DNA of 64,000 nucleotides from NCBI RefSeq assembly GCF_002498315.1, contig NZ_DAGX01000005.1, forward strand, positions 168,741 to 232,740, given 5' to 3'. Origin of the DNA: Methanofollis sp. UBA420. GTDB taxonomy: Archaea; Halobacteriota; Methanomicrobia; Methanomicrobiales; Methanofollaceae. The translations under genes and the position numbers were made by a program. Shown here one piece after another: positions 45,226-53,900 of this stretch (positions within the stretch are counted from its first letter, which is position 1; the number at the start of each line of letters is the position of its first letter). A model generated the notes under the pieces. It had not been told where the DNA came from, did no database searches, and saw only the letters and a program-made list of their open reading frames with translations.

Positions 45226-45943
45226 AACTTTTTTTCTGGCGGATGAGGAGAGGAAGCCGGTCTCTCCTCATTTCTCATGATTGGGGACGGACGGCGACAC
45301 GCGGCCATGTGAAACGCGGCCGACCTTTCCACCCTCGCGCCTGGTTTACACCGGGTGGTGCAAACATGGCGGCCGCGGAGGGGAGCCATATCCGACGGCT
45401 ATGTGTGTACAGGAGTACAGAGAGAGAAGTGTGTACAGATACCCCGGATAATTTGCACACGATCCGGAGAACACCCGGCACGGTCGGCCGCGGCGTGTGT
45501 GTCATGCTGTGAAATCCGGGGTGGTGCAAACGACGGGAATTTTTGGGCTTGAACGACTTTATTTCCATATCTGCGGTTTTCTGTAACTTCTTTCCCGGGT
45601 GCAAACCCGGCGCGAAGTATAAACCTGGCGCGAAGTAACTACAGGGGTTCTGGGCTCTGTAGAGACACCCATGCCAGGGGAGATGTATCTCCCCATAATC
45701 CTGTGACAGGCCGCGTGGATCCGCTACCTTTCCCCCGGCGGTACCGGGGCCGACGACCTAAAGGTCTTCTCAAGCTCGCTGACGCCCGCAATCCCTGGAC
45801 CGCGAAACCTTCGGTTTCTCGACTCCCTCCGGTCGTCCCTGATCGAGAGAGACAGGGCTACGGCAATCTCCCTCCTCTGGTTCTCCTGTTCATTCTTCCT
45901 GGGGCCAATCATATGTGGGGATCCGGTTTCCCCCGCCTGCAGT
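45226..45943. repeat. 718-base gene-free repeat-rich interval
   Basis: No gene recognised between two converging genes. ACTTTTTTTCTGG at the left edge is a terminator. GTGCAAA occurs at 45358, 45524 and 45599 and as its complement TTTGCAC at 45452; two copies sit in GGTGGTGCAAAC. An exact-but-one 17-base unit, AAACCYGGCGCGAAGTA, is repeated in tandem at 45603-45619 and 45621-45637. TGTGTACAG occurs twice near 45404 and 45430. From 45714 on the dispersed hairpin repeats begin. Confidence 0.65.
45714..45839. repeat. Composite copy of dispersed hairpin repeats
   Basis: A GATCCGCTACCTTTCCCCCG unit (45717 on) is followed by CGACGACCTAAAGGTCTTCT-CAAGCTC (45751-45777, reverse of the GAGCTTGAGAAG copy), GAAACC-TTC-GGTTTC (45804-45818, exact hairpin) and the reverse of the ACGACCGGAGGGAGTCGAGA unit. 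A further GATCCGGTTTCCCCCGCCTG copy at 45917-45954 runs into the 3' end of the next gene. Confidence 0.65.
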
Positions 45944-47146
45944 TCACCGGCGGCATGAGACCGGGACGAGGGCGGTGCCTGTGGTGAAATATCGTAAATA
46001 GCGCTCATCAGGTTCTTCGAGAGGGGTGACATACTTCGTCAGGACGAGGTAACCATCGTCTGTGGCGATTGCCCCTGAGCCCCAGTCCATCCCCGGATAG
46101 CCGGTGGTCTTCTGCCAGCGGAGCTCACCGTCCCGGCCGAACGCTGCGATGAGGGTGTCGGTGGCATATGTCGTGAAGGGCGGGCACTCGATATCGTACG
46201 AGAGGATCCCGACGGCGACGATCTCGCCGTCTGGCCCATCAAGGAGGGTCTCGAAGGTTGCCGCTCCCCTCTCTTCGTACTGCCGTTCCCAGATGATGGA
46301 GCCCTCAGGGCTCATCTTTGTCAGGGCCGGAACCTGACCCTCCGTGTGCCGCACGGTGCCGGCAACGACAAAACCGTCATCCACCGGCAAAAGGGCTGAG
46401 ATCTCCCCCGGCCAGGCCTCTGCAGAAAGGACGGTGCCGTTCTGACCGGCCCTGACGAGCGAATGGCTGGTGGTGATGAAGACCGTGTCCCCTGTATCTG
46501 CAATCCCGGTCACGTCGCCTCCGGCATCGCTGCTGGAGACGACAAAGGAGGTCTCGAGGAGGGGGGCGCCGCCTGTGTCGAGGCGCCAGAGAGAGGTCTC
46601 GCGCCGGTTCTCGACCGTGTAATTATCGACGGTGCTCACGGTGTCCCGGTGCCCGGCGAGGAAAAATCCCCTGTCAGAGGCGGGGGCGATCTTCAGGACA
46701 CCTGAGTCCTCCTCCAATGTGCTCTGCATCTCCCACCGGAGGGTGCCGTCGTCGGCGAATTCCGCGGCCCATGCTTTCCTCTGTTTGCTGCCGGCGACGA
46801 CCCACCCGCCGTCAGGAGCGGAGACGGCGGCACGGGGACTGGCATCTGCGGAGGCCGTCCAGAGGGTAGAACCACCCGGCCCGGCCCTGATGAGGAGGGC
46901 CTCAGAGGTATCCTCCTCCGGCAGGTAGGTGACTGCGTCGACGACCAGGAGATAGCCCCCGTCCTCTGCCGGAAGGAGGGCGATCGGGATGAGGTCGCCT
47001 GTACCCGATGGCGCCCTCTCCCCCAGGTTCAGGAGAGATATCGGGGAGGAGAGGGTCAGGCCGGCCTGGACAGAGATCGCACTGGCCAGGGGACAGATCG
47101 ATGCGAGAAAAAGTGTCAAAAGGATGAATGAAACGATCGGGCGCAT
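45944..47146 (-). CDS. Secreted beta-propeller-like protein
   Basis: A 400-residue exported protein. MRPIVSFILLTLFLASICPL-ASA is a clear signal peptide with a likely cut after ASA. The mature part has repeated GG-Y/W-VVAG-type strands (SAPDGGWVVAGSKQ, ASDRGFFLAGHRD, VDDGFVVAGTVRH, ATDDGYLVLTKYV), the pattern of PQQ/WD-like propeller blades. No catalytic site is evident. Start set at the signal peptide, 20 codons inside the open frame. The C-terminal codons overlap a dispersed repeat copy. Confidence 0.75.
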   Translation of the reverse strand: MRPIVSFILLTLFLASICPLASAISVQAGLTLSSPISLLNLGERAPSGTGDLIPIALLPAEDGGYLLVVDAVTYLPEEDTSEALLIRAGPGGSTLWTASADASPRAAVSAPDGGWVVAGSKQRKAWAAEFADDGTLRWEMQSTLEEDSGVLKIAPASDRGFFLAGHRDTVSTVDNYTVENRRETSLWRLDTGGAPLLETSFVVSSSDAGGDVTGIADTGDTVFITTSHSLVRAGQNGTVLSAEAWPGEISALLPVDDGFVVAGTVRHTEGQVPALTKMSPEGSIIWERQYEERGAATFETLLDGPDGEIVAVGILSYDIECPPFTTYATDTLIAAFGRDGELRWQKTTGYPGMDWGSGAIATDDGYLVLTKYVTPLEEPDERYLRYFTTGTALVPVSCRR

Positions 47147-47231
47147 AGACGTTCTCTGTAATGACGATAAATAAAACAGATGGATTTGAAGCTCTTTATC
47201 ATTCATTCTGAAAAAAGGAGCGGTCAGATCC

Positions 47232-48233
47232 TCAGAACCACGCGTCGAGTGTCTTCTGTCCCGCCGTCTTCCCGAGACGGTCGAGGGCCGCCTCGACCCG
47301 TTCTTCGGAGAAGGAATATTCGCCGCAGAGCATGGCGACGATCCCCTCCCTGTCCGGACTCTTCCAGGCGAGATGGTAGTCGTCGGTGATGGGGGGATCC
47401 AGGAAGAACGAGCGCACCGGCTCGGGGTCGAAGTCCGGGGTCTTCTCCCGGATCGTCTCCGCGAAACCGCCCTTCTTCACGATCTTCAGGGCCGTCTTCG
47501 CCCCCACGCCCCTGATGCCGGGGTTGAAGTCGGTCCCCACCAGGATCCCGACCTCCACCAGTTCCTCGCGCGTGAGGCCGAGACCGCCGAGCACCGCCGC
47601 AAGGGAGACCGACTCCGGGCGCACCGTCACCTGCCTCCCCCGCATCTTCCTCTTCCCCGAGATCGTCAGGTTCCGCAGGAGGTGCGGCGCCCCGAAGAGG
47701 AGTGAGTCGTAGTCCTGCGAGGCCGCCGTCGAGACGTCGCCCTTCTGCGCCATGTAGGCCGCCTGGGCCTCGCCCTCGCTCGGCGCCTGGACCCAGGGTA
47801 TGCCCATGAACTCAAGGAGACGCCGACCGGACGCGATCATCGCGTCATCGATCCGTGTCGAGGCGCGCGCCTGCTTGTAGGCTTCCGCGGTGTCGCCGCA
47901 TGCAATGGCCTCCTGCCACCTGACACCCGCGGCCTCACGCACTTCCCGGCGCTTCTCGACCGTCGTGCTCTTCAGTTCCGGGGGTGCGCCGTCAAAGACA
48001 TAGACCGGGCGTATCCCTTTCTCCAGGAAGTTGATATTCCGGAAAAACAACCCTGAAAGGTGGGAGGTGACACGCCCTTCCGCGTCCATCAGGGGAGTGC
48101 CGTCAGGTTGCCTGATGATGGTCAGGAACTGGTACAGCGCGTTGAAGGCATCGATGCCAACCGCGCCCCGCACGTCGTCAAGCTCCATCTCCTGACAGAA
48201 CTCGCCGAGTATATCACGTAATGCAACGCCCAT
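47232..48233 (-). CDS. fen: Flap endonuclease 1
   Basis: A 333-residue structure-specific nuclease removing 5' flaps in Okazaki fragment maturation and repair. N domain: VGIDAFNALYQFL, VFDGAPPELK. I domain: QAPSEGEAQAAYMAQ, ASQDYDSLLFGA and GTDFNPGIRGVGAKTALKIV (helix-hairpin-helix). The C-terminal QKTLDAWF is a PCNA-binding motif. Length is normal for archaea. Confidence 0.96.
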   Translation of the reverse strand: MGVALRDILGEFCQEMELDDVRGAVGIDAFNALYQFLTIIRQPDGTPLMDAEGRVTSHLSGLFFRNINFLEKGIRPVYVFDGAPPELKSTTVEKRREVREAAGVRWQEAIACGDTAEAYKQARASTRIDDAMIASGRRLLEFMGIPWVQAPSEGEAQAAYMAQKGDVSTAASQDYDSLLFGAPHLLRNLTISGKRKMRGRQVTVRPESVSLAAVLGGLGLTREELVEVGILVGTDFNPGIRGVGAKTALKIVKKGGFAETIREKTPDFDPEPVRSFFLDPPITDDYHLAWKSPDREGIVAMLCGEYSFSEERVEAALDRLGKTAGQKTLDAWF

Positions 48234-48254
48234 GGATAATCTCGCAAAAAGGGT

Positions 48255-48569
48255 TTATCTATACATCCTGCGGGTGATATCGCTCACCGTATCGTCGATA
48301 TGCCTCACGGTAGTGTCATATTTCTGTGCCATTGTGGTGGAGAGCTCTTCCAGGTTCACCCGCATCGTCCGCTCGCGCGCAATGATGCTTGCCTCGAGTT
48401 GCTGGATCTTGTACCCGAGCGAGAGAAAGAGACCGCCAAGGGAGAGCATCATCAGAGTTGTCGCCACAGCCATGGTCAGGTCCTGCCAGACCCGCCAGAC
48501 CAGGGTGAGGGTGGACAGGACAAGGACGATGGTGAGGGCAATGTCAACGAGGGCTTCTCGGATCTCCAT
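48255..48569 (-). CDS. Small membrane protein with coiled coil
   Basis: A 104-residue protein with two membrane segments (LVDIALTIVLVLSTLTLVWR and LTMAVATTLMMLSLGGLFLS) followed by a charged, probably coiled-coil C-terminus (IQQLEASIIARERTMRVNLE). Start at 48569 excludes a 64-codon shadow of the presenilin gene. No function recognised; divergent from the presenilin-type protease by 56 bases. Confidence 0.7.
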   Translation of the reverse strand: MEIREALVDIALTIVLVLSTLTLVWRVWQDLTMAVATTLMMLSLGGLFLSLGYKIQQLEASIIARERTMRVNLEELSTTMAQKYDTTVRHIDDTVSDITRRMYR

Positions 48570-48625
48570 GCTTTTAGATGATAAGGAACTATTAATTAAT
48601 CTAACGATATCAGAAGAGGTCAGAA

Positions 48626-49534
48626 ATGGATATTCGGAATAACATGCCCCTGATGGTGATGCCGGCGATGCTGATCGTGGTCGAGGTGCTCGGCATCCTC
48701 CTTGCCCTGCCAATGCAGGCGGCCGGCGTTGCGGCCTTTGAAGACCCCACATCTGTCGCAAACCCCTTTATATTTCTCGGCCTCCTCCTGGCCTTCACCC
48801 TCCTCATGCTCGGTCTGATAAAGATCGGCGGGAAGAAAGTGATCCTCGGACTTGTTGCGCTCTCTATATTCCTGACTTTCTACTACATCTTCTGGACTCT
48901 CTCGGCCGTCGTACTCGGCGTCTCCTCTGCCGCGTTCATCCTCCCCATCGCGGCCGCCGGTGCGGCCACGGCCGTCCTTTTCCTGTACCCCGAGTGGTAC
49001 GTCATCGACACCCTCGGCATCCTCATCGCCGGGGGCGTCGCCTCCATCTTCGGGATCTCCCTTGCCGTCCTGCCGGTGATCCTCCTTCTCTCTCTCCTTG
49101 CCGTCTATGACGCCCTCTCGGTGTACAGGACAAAGCACATGATCGCCCTTGCCGAGGGTATCATCGACCTCAAGACGCCCATCCTCTTCGTCATACCAAA
49201 GAAGAGGGATTTTTCGTTCAGAAAAGAAGGGATGAACCTTCAGCAGGAAAAAGAAGAGCGCGGGGCATTTATCATGGGGATGGGCGACCTGATCATGCCG
49301 TCCATCCTCGTCGTCTCGGCCCAGGTCTTCGTCCCGACACCGGCCCTCTGGTTCATCTCGGTCCCGGCGCTCGGAGCAATGGCCGGGTCAGTCGTCGGTA
49401 TGGCCGTCCTCCTCAAGTTCGTCCTCTCCGGCCGTCCACAGGCCGGACTCCCGCCCCTCAACGGCGGTGCCATCCTCGGATTCCTCCTCGGCTGCGCCCT
49501 GAGCGGGAGCTGGGGCTGGCTCATGATAGTGTGA
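48626..49534 (+). CDS. Presenilin-family intramembrane protease
   Basis: A 302-residue archaeal presenilin/signal-peptide-peptidase homologue with about nine hydrophobic segments. The catalytic aspartates are visible as YD (D162, in LLAVYDALSVYRTKH) and GxGD (D221, in IMGMGDLIMPS), separated as in the characterised archaeal enzyme; the third motif region reads GLPPLNGGAILG. It should cleave membrane-spanning helices; the substrate is unknown. The 3' end overlaps the convergent GTPase gene by 147 bases. Confidence 0.9.
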   Translation: MDIRNNMPLMVMPAMLIVVEVLGILLALPMQAAGVAAFEDPTSVANPFIFLGLLLAFTLLMLGLIKIGGKKVILGLVALSIFLTFYYIFWTLSAVVLGVSSAAFILPIAAAGAATAVLFLYPEWYVIDTLGILIAGGVASIFGISLAVLPVILLLSLLAVYDALSVYRTKHMIALAEGIIDLKTPILFVIPKKRDFSFRKEGMNLQQEKEERGAFIMGMGDLIMPSILVVSAQVFVPTPALWFISVPALGAMAGSVVGMAVLLKFVLSGRPQAGLPPLNGGAILGFLLGCALSGSWGWLMIV

Positions 49535-50452
49535 GAGGATCTCGGCGAGCACCGTGTCCACGCCCTCTCTGGTGGCGGTGGACATGGAGAGCATGCCTTC
49601 CTCTCCCGCACGGATATCAGCCTTGTTGGCGACGACGAGAATCGGCACATCGGCCAGTACTCTGATCGCCTCAAGGAGATTGTGCTGGTCCTCTATCGGG
49701 TAGCCGCAGTACTCGCTCGGGTCAAGAATGAAGAGGATCAGGTGAGCGGAGTTCACGATCGCGGCGATCGCCTGCTCTTCGACGGCATTCCTCTCTTCCT
49801 CGGGCCTGTTGAGAAGGCCGGGGGTGTCGAGGAACTGGATCCTGTGGCGCCCATCATAATGGTGGCCCAGGATCACACCCTTCGTGGTGAAGGGGTATGA
49901 AGCGATCTCCGGCTCGGCCGACGAGACCAGCCTGATAAAGGAGGACTTGCCCACATTCGGGTAGCCCGCGATCACCACGGTAAACTCGTTGTCCTTGACG
50001 TCAGGGAGTTTGCGCAGGACATTTCTCGCCACATTCAGGAAGAGAAGGTCTTTGTTGATCTGGTGGACGATCGAGGCGATCCGCGCCACCGCCCGCTTCC
50101 GCACTGCTGCGGTATCCTCGGCCCTCCTGATCCGCCTTCCGCCGTGTTCAAAGCCCATCCTCTTCGTGTGCATCGCTGCCCACCCCACATTTCCGAGGGC
50201 CATCTTCAGCCTTTCAATACCGAAGAGCGCCTCGACGGTATCGCGGTAAAAGGGCGGCTGGTCCTCGAAGACCGGAAACGACTGGATGACATGGACCAGT
50301 TTGTCATGAACAGCGCTTGAAACCGCCCTGACAAAATCTTCATTCGCACGGTCTTTGTTCGTCTTTGTCCGCATCTTTGCGGCGGCTCGCCGGAAACTCC
50401 GGTCAAGCACTTCGTCCGCCGTCGGTACGGTCGGTATTCTCTCAAAATCCAC
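49388..50452 (-). CDS. NOG1-like GTPase
   Basis: A GTP-binding protein of the NOG1/Obg family involved in large ribosomal subunit assembly. An N-terminal helical domain (FRRAAAKMRTKTNKDRANED onward) precedes the G domain: G1 IAGYPNVGKSSF, G2 region YPFTTKG, G3 DTPGLLNRP, G4 VANKAD. GTG 50452 (reading DFERIPTVPTADE) is the likely start; TTG 50467 and GTG 50461 are possible. The acidic C-terminal tail lies antisense to the last membrane segment of the presenilin-type gene, so its true end is less certain. Confidence 0.85.
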   Translation of the reverse strand: MDFERIPTVPTADEVLDRSFRRAAAKMRTKTNKDRANEDFVRAVSSAVHDKLVHVIQSFPVFEDQPPFYRDTVEALFGIERLKMALGNVGWAAMHTKRMGFEHGGRRIRRAEDTAAVRKRAVARIASIVHQINKDLLFLNVARNVLRKLPDVKDNEFTVVIAGYPNVGKSSFIRLVSSAEPEIASYPFTTKGVILGHHYDGRHRIQFLDTPGLLNRPEEERNAVEEQAIAAIVNSAHLILFILDPSEYCGYPIEDQHNLLEAIRVLADVPILVVANKADIRAGEEGMLSMSTATREGVDTVLAEILSHYHEPAPAPAQGAAEEESEDGTAVEGRESGLWTAGEDELEEDGHTDD

Positions 50453-50501
50453 GACACCCACAACCAAAAATATTGATGCTCAGTGAGACCAAACTCTGTG
50501 T
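50453..50501. promoter_or_regulatory. Compact divergent promoter
   Basis: This 49-base gap serves the NOG1-like and CBS genes. AAAAATATTGATG is the only AT-rich core and can act as TATA element for both strands; each start codon is 20-30 bases away with no ribosome site, so both transcripts may be leaderless. Confidence 0.5.
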
Positions 50502-51380
50502 ATGGATTTATCGCTCATACAGAAAGAGATACTCATCACCCTCATCACCCTGTACCACCGACATTCCCGCGCGATCAAGGGGGAGGAGATCGCCGACGTG
50601 CTCAAACGCAACCCCGGGACGGTCAGGAACCAGATGCAGTCTCTCAAGGCTCTCAGCCTCGTCGACGGCGTCCCCGGCCCGAAGGGAGGGTACAACCCCT
50701 CGGCACAGGCCTACCGCGAGCTCAATCTCACGAACTATGACCAGGAGTCGCATGTCCCGATCGCCAGGAACGGCACCGAAGTCGAGGGAGCCAATGTGGC
50801 GGAGATCGACTTCACCACCCTCTGCCACCCTGACATCTGCCACGCGCTGATCCGGATCCTCGGGAGCGTGAAGGTCTTCGATATCGGGGACCAGATCACC
50901 ATCGGCCCGACCCCGGTGAACAAACTCCTTGTTAGGGGGGAAATATTCGGAAAAGACGAGGTAAAAAGTTCACTCCTCATTTCCATCATCGAGATGATCT
51001 CCCTCCCGAAAAAATCGGTCAGGCATTATATGAGCGCCCCGATCCTCGCCCTCTCCTCCGACGACACCCTCAAATCCGCGGCGTCCTTTTTTGCACAGCA
51101 CCGCATCCATGGGGCGCCGGTGATGGACGGTGAGAGGCTCGCCGGGATCGTCACCCTGACCGACCTTGCCGACGGACTGGACCAGGGACTTGACCTTGCC
51201 ACACCGGTCACCGCGGTGATGACCTCGGATGTCGTCGAAGCCGATGCCGACACCCATCTCTACGAGGTGATCCGGCGCTTTAAAGAGCGTGAGATCGGGC
51301 GTCTCATCGTTGTAGAGGGCGGAAAGCCCATCGGGATCATCACCCAGTCGGACATCATAGGTGTCTTCCCCGCACTGTAA
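50502..51380 (+). CDS. HTH and twin-CBS-domain regulator
   Basis: A 292-residue protein: an N-terminal winged helix (IQKEILITLITLYHRHSRAI, DVLKRNPGTVRNQMQSLKAL), a middle domain ending near residue 175, then two CBS domains (about 178-230 and 235-292; HGAPVMDGERLAGIVTLTDL, GRLIVVEGGKPIGIITQSDI). CBS pairs bind adenine nucleotides or SAM, so this is a likely ligand-responsive transcription factor, common in methanogens. Targets unknown. Likely leaderless. Confidence 0.88.
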   Translation: MDLSLIQKEILITLITLYHRHSRAIKGEEIADVLKRNPGTVRNQMQSLKALSLVDGVPGPKGGYNPSAQAYRELNLTNYDQESHVPIARNGTEVEGANVAEIDFTTLCHPDICHALIRILGSVKVFDIGDQITIGPTPVNKLLVRGEIFGKDEVKSSLLISIIEMISLPKKSVRHYMSAPILALSSDDTLKSAASFFAQHRIHGAPVMDGERLAGIVTLTDLADGLDQGLDLATPVTAVMTSDVVEADADTHLYEVIRRFKEREIGRLIVVEGGKPIGIITQSDIIGVFPAL

Positions 51381-51422
51381 GGGGAGCAATAATTGGCGGT
51401 ACACTGATCTGGCAACCCACAA

Positions 51423-51512
51423 CTATAAATATGGGTATTCACATCAAGGGGTGTGTTATTTCAACCCACTCTTCCCTCTGGGGGACGGGGTTGAGGAGCG
51501 AGGTGAAAACAG
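51423..51512 (+). promoter_or_regulatory. Histone promoter and structured 5' leader
   Basis: CTATAAATA (51423-51431) is the TATA box. The predicted ~60-base leader contains a stem CAACCC (51462-51467) / GGGTTG (51488-51493) with an inner TCCC/GGGA pairing, directly before AGGTGA (51501-51506), the ribosome site. The stem could modulate translation. Confidence 0.6.
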
Positions 51513-51722
51513 ATGAGCGAACTGCCAATTGCACCAGTCGGAAGGATCATCAAGAATGCCGGTGCTGAGCGTGTCAGTGCCGACGGGAGCGAGGCTCTGG
51601 CCGCTTTGATGGAAGACTACGGCACGGTTCTCGCGCGGGAAGCGATCAAACTCACCCGTCATGCGGGAAGAAAGACCGTCAAGTCCGTGGACATCAAGAT
51701 GGCCTCCGAGATTCTCAAGTGA
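51513..51722 (+). CDS. Archaeal histone
   Basis: A 69-residue histone-fold protein packaging DNA: LPIAPVGRIIKNAGAERVSA, the central helix ALAALMEDYGTVLAREAIKL and the HAGRKTVKSVDIKMA end are canonical HMf-type. No tail. Ribosome site AGGTGA six bases upstream. Confidence 0.97.
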   Translation: MSELPIAPVGRIIKNAGAERVSADGSEALAALMEDYGTVLAREAIKLTRHAGRKTVKSVDIKMASEILK

Positions 51723-51770
51723 ACACCCGGCGGAAAACGGCGGGATACTAAATTCTCCTTCTTTTCAAAC

Positions 51771-51781
51771 AATTTATATAT
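51771..51781 (+). promoter_or_regulatory. TATA box of PRC-barrel gene
   Basis: AATTTATATAT is centred about 27 bases before the ATG at 51804 with no ribosome site, predicting a leaderless transcript. Confidence 0.65.
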
Positions 51782-51803
51782 CCCCGAAACCCACCCAGAA
51801 ACT

Positions 51804-52055
51804 ATGAGTACGATCTTTTCACGGGGCCTTGCACGCAAAAAAGTGATGAGCAATGACGGGATGATCATCGGCCAGATCAAGAACCTCATGGTCGACCTTG
51901 ATACCGGCGAGGTAATCGACCTGATCGTCAAACCTGATGCCTCCTTTGACACGGCGGGATACAGGATGGACGGGGAACACATGCTCATCGCCTTTGAGGC
52001 GGTCAAGGACGCACGCGACTACATCGTGGTCGACCGGTACCTCTCGAAAAAATAA
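51804..52055 (+). CDS. PRC-barrel domain protein
   Basis: An 83-residue single PRC-barrel protein: GLARKKVMSNDGMIIGQIKN, LMVDLDTGEVIDLIVKPD. These small beta barrels occur throughout euryarchaea, several near cell-division functions, but the role here is not known. Convergent with the HAD phosphatase gene, with no gap. Confidence 0.88.
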   Translation: MSTIFSRGLARKKVMSNDGMIIGQIKNLMVDLDTGEVIDLIVKPDASFDTAGYRMDGEHMLIAFEAVKDARDYIVVDRYLSKK

Positions 52056-52748
52056 TTACCCGAATAATTTCTGATATTTCCGGATAATTTCAACAAACCC
52101 CTCGCCATATCTCTTTTCAGAGACATAATCGGCTGTTGCCTTCGTTCCCGGCGTCGCATTGTCCACGGTGGCCCCGATGCCGGCATGGTCGATCATCTCC
52201 GTATCGTTATCCGAGTCACCGATAGCAAGAAAATCTGCGGGGGAAAGGCCCATCAGAAGGGCGAGGTCAGAGAGGGCCGTCCCCTTCGAGATGCCCTGGT
52301 ACTGGAGATGAATGGCAAAGCCGGTGTCGATCGCCCTGACCGGCATGCCGGCGATCACTCCGGCCACTTCGGCGGGTTCGACGGTCCGGGCAAATGCGAT
52401 GTCGGCAAAGCGGTTGTCCGGGGAGTACAGGGTGAGGGTCTTTCCCTCCGCGGCAAAATGTTCCTCGATCCTGTGGTACGCGTCCCAGCAGACCGACTGG
52501 CGGCCTGCCACATGGACCTGGCCGTCGAAGTGGAGGCGGTACACCCCGCCGTTCTCGCCGATGATCGTCCCGTCGGTCCCGATCATCTTGCACAGTATGT
52601 CCAGGGAGCAGATGGTATTCCCGCTTGCGATGACCACAGGGATGCCGGTATCGACAAGGTCCCGGATCGTCTCGATGGCGGCGGTGGAGATCCGCCGCCG
52701 TGCATCGGTCAGGGTCCCGTCGAGGTCGGTGACGACCGCCTTCAGCAC
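52056..52748 (-). CDS. Archaeal phosphoglycolate phosphatase (HAD)
   Basis: A 230-residue HAD phosphatase of the archaeal phosphoglycolate phosphatase/SPP-like type. Motif I VVTDLDGTLTDARR, motif II IPVVIASGN, conserved Lys in GISKGTALSDLALLMG, motif IV LAIGDSDNDTEM. The start is GTG 52748 (LKAVVTDLDGTL follows), the only start giving a standard N-terminus. It lies 13 bases after radA and is probably co-transcribed. Confidence 0.88.
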   Translation of the reverse strand: MLKAVVTDLDGTLTDARRRISTAAIETIRDLVDTGIPVVIASGNTICSLDILCKMIGTDGTIIGENGGVYRLHFDGQVHVAGRQSVCWDAYHRIEEHFAAEGKTLTLYSPDNRFADIAFARTVEPAEVAGVIAGMPVRAIDTGFAIHLQYQGISKGTALSDLALLMGLSPADFLAIGDSDNDTEMIDHAGIGATVDNATPGTKATADYVSEKRYGEGFVEIIRKYQKLFG

Positions 52749-52761
52749 TGGCCGACCACCT

Positions 52762-53742
52762 TCAGGGCTTGAGGCCTGATGTCTCGACGACGAACGCCGC
52801 CTCGCCTTCGGGCAGGTTCGGGCTGTCGACGAGTTTTGCGATCCGCCGGCCGCCCTTGCTCTTCCTGAGGTAGAGCCTGAACTTCGCAGCATGTCCGACG
52901 ATGTTGCCGCCTATCGGTTTCGTGGGGTCGCCGAAGAAGACGCCGGGGTTCGACTGGACCTGGTTGGTGACGAGTGCGACGGCATTGTACTCCTCGGCGA
53001 TTTTTGCAAGGTCGTACATGTGCCTGTTCAACTTCTGCTGCCGCACCGACAGGGTGCCCCTGCCGGCATATTCTGCCCTGAAGTGGGCGGTCAACGAGTC
53101 GATGATGATCAGCCGTACGGGATAGTCACTGTCCTTCATCTCATTTGCAAGGTCGCGGGCACTGTCGACGAGGAGCATCTGGTGGTCGGAGGTGTAGCCC
53201 TTTGCAACATGGATCCGTTCGAGGAACTCCATGAGCGGAGGTGTATCGTAGCCCGGGATCTCAAGCCCGGCCACCATCTGCTCGATACGTTCGGGGCGGA
53301 AGGTGTTCTCGGTGTCGATGTAGACGCAGGATCCGTGCAGCCCGCCGAACTCCTCGGGGAGCTGGGCGTTGACCGCCATCTGATGGGCGATCTGGCTCTT
53401 GCCCGACCCGAACTCACCGTAAAATTCCGAGATGGATTTTGTCTCCAGCCCGCCGTCGAGGAGGGCGTCGAATTCGGGGACAAGGGTCTGAAGTTTTTTC
53501 ACTTCTTTCCTGTCTTCGAGGACGGCGACGCCGGTCTTGAACCCGCCGATATCGGCGAGTTCTCGGGCTGCCTTAATAATCTTCTTTGCGCTCGACTCTC
53601 CGATCTCTGCCGCCTCGGCGAGGTCGGCCGGCGAAGCTGTGGCAATGCCCTCAACAGTTGCATAGCCTGCCTCCCGAAGCTTGTCCGCCGTTGTCGGCCC
53701 GACGCCGGGGAGGTCTTCGAGGTCCATGGATACGTTTGGCAT
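52762..53742 (-). CDS. radA: DNA repair and recombination protein RadA
   Basis: A 326-residue archaeal recombinase of the Rad51 class. Residues 1-60 form a helix-hairpin-helix domain (LEDLPGVGPTTADKLREAGY). The core has FYGEFGSGKSQIAHQMAVN (Walker A), LIIIDSLTAHFRAEYAGRG (Walker B), the L2 region NQVQSNPGVFFGDPTKPIGG and the C-terminal DSPNLPEGEAAF. It has the standard length. Neighbour to RPA, divergent in no respect: both run on the minus strand. Confidence 0.97.
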   Translation of the reverse strand: MPNVSMDLEDLPGVGPTTADKLREAGYATVEGIATASPADLAEAAEIGESSAKKIIKAARELADIGGFKTGVAVLEDRKEVKKLQTLVPEFDALLDGGLETKSISEFYGEFGSGKSQIAHQMAVNAQLPEEFGGLHGSCVYIDTENTFRPERIEQMVAGLEIPGYDTPPLMEFLERIHVAKGYTSDHQMLLVDSARDLANEMKDSDYPVRLIIIDSLTAHFRAEYAGRGTLSVRQQKLNRHMYDLAKIAEEYNAVALVTNQVQSNPGVFFGDPTKPIGGNIVGHAAKFRLYLRKSKGGRRIAKLVDSPNLPEGEAAFVVETSGLKP

Positions 53743-53900
53743 GTTTTCCCTCACTCCTTCAGATATTTTGGCCGCACACCAGCAGAAAAGGTGCGGAAGG
53801 CCCGGAAACACCCGGTTGATCGTGGTCTCCGGGCACACATATCACTTTCGCACCTGACATATACTTCCCTCTCCGTGTGCGGGGTGAAAGTGAAATGTTC

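Noticed and set aside
45603..45637. CRISPR-like repeat
   Set aside because: Only two 17-base units, one base apart, no spacers and no cas genes.
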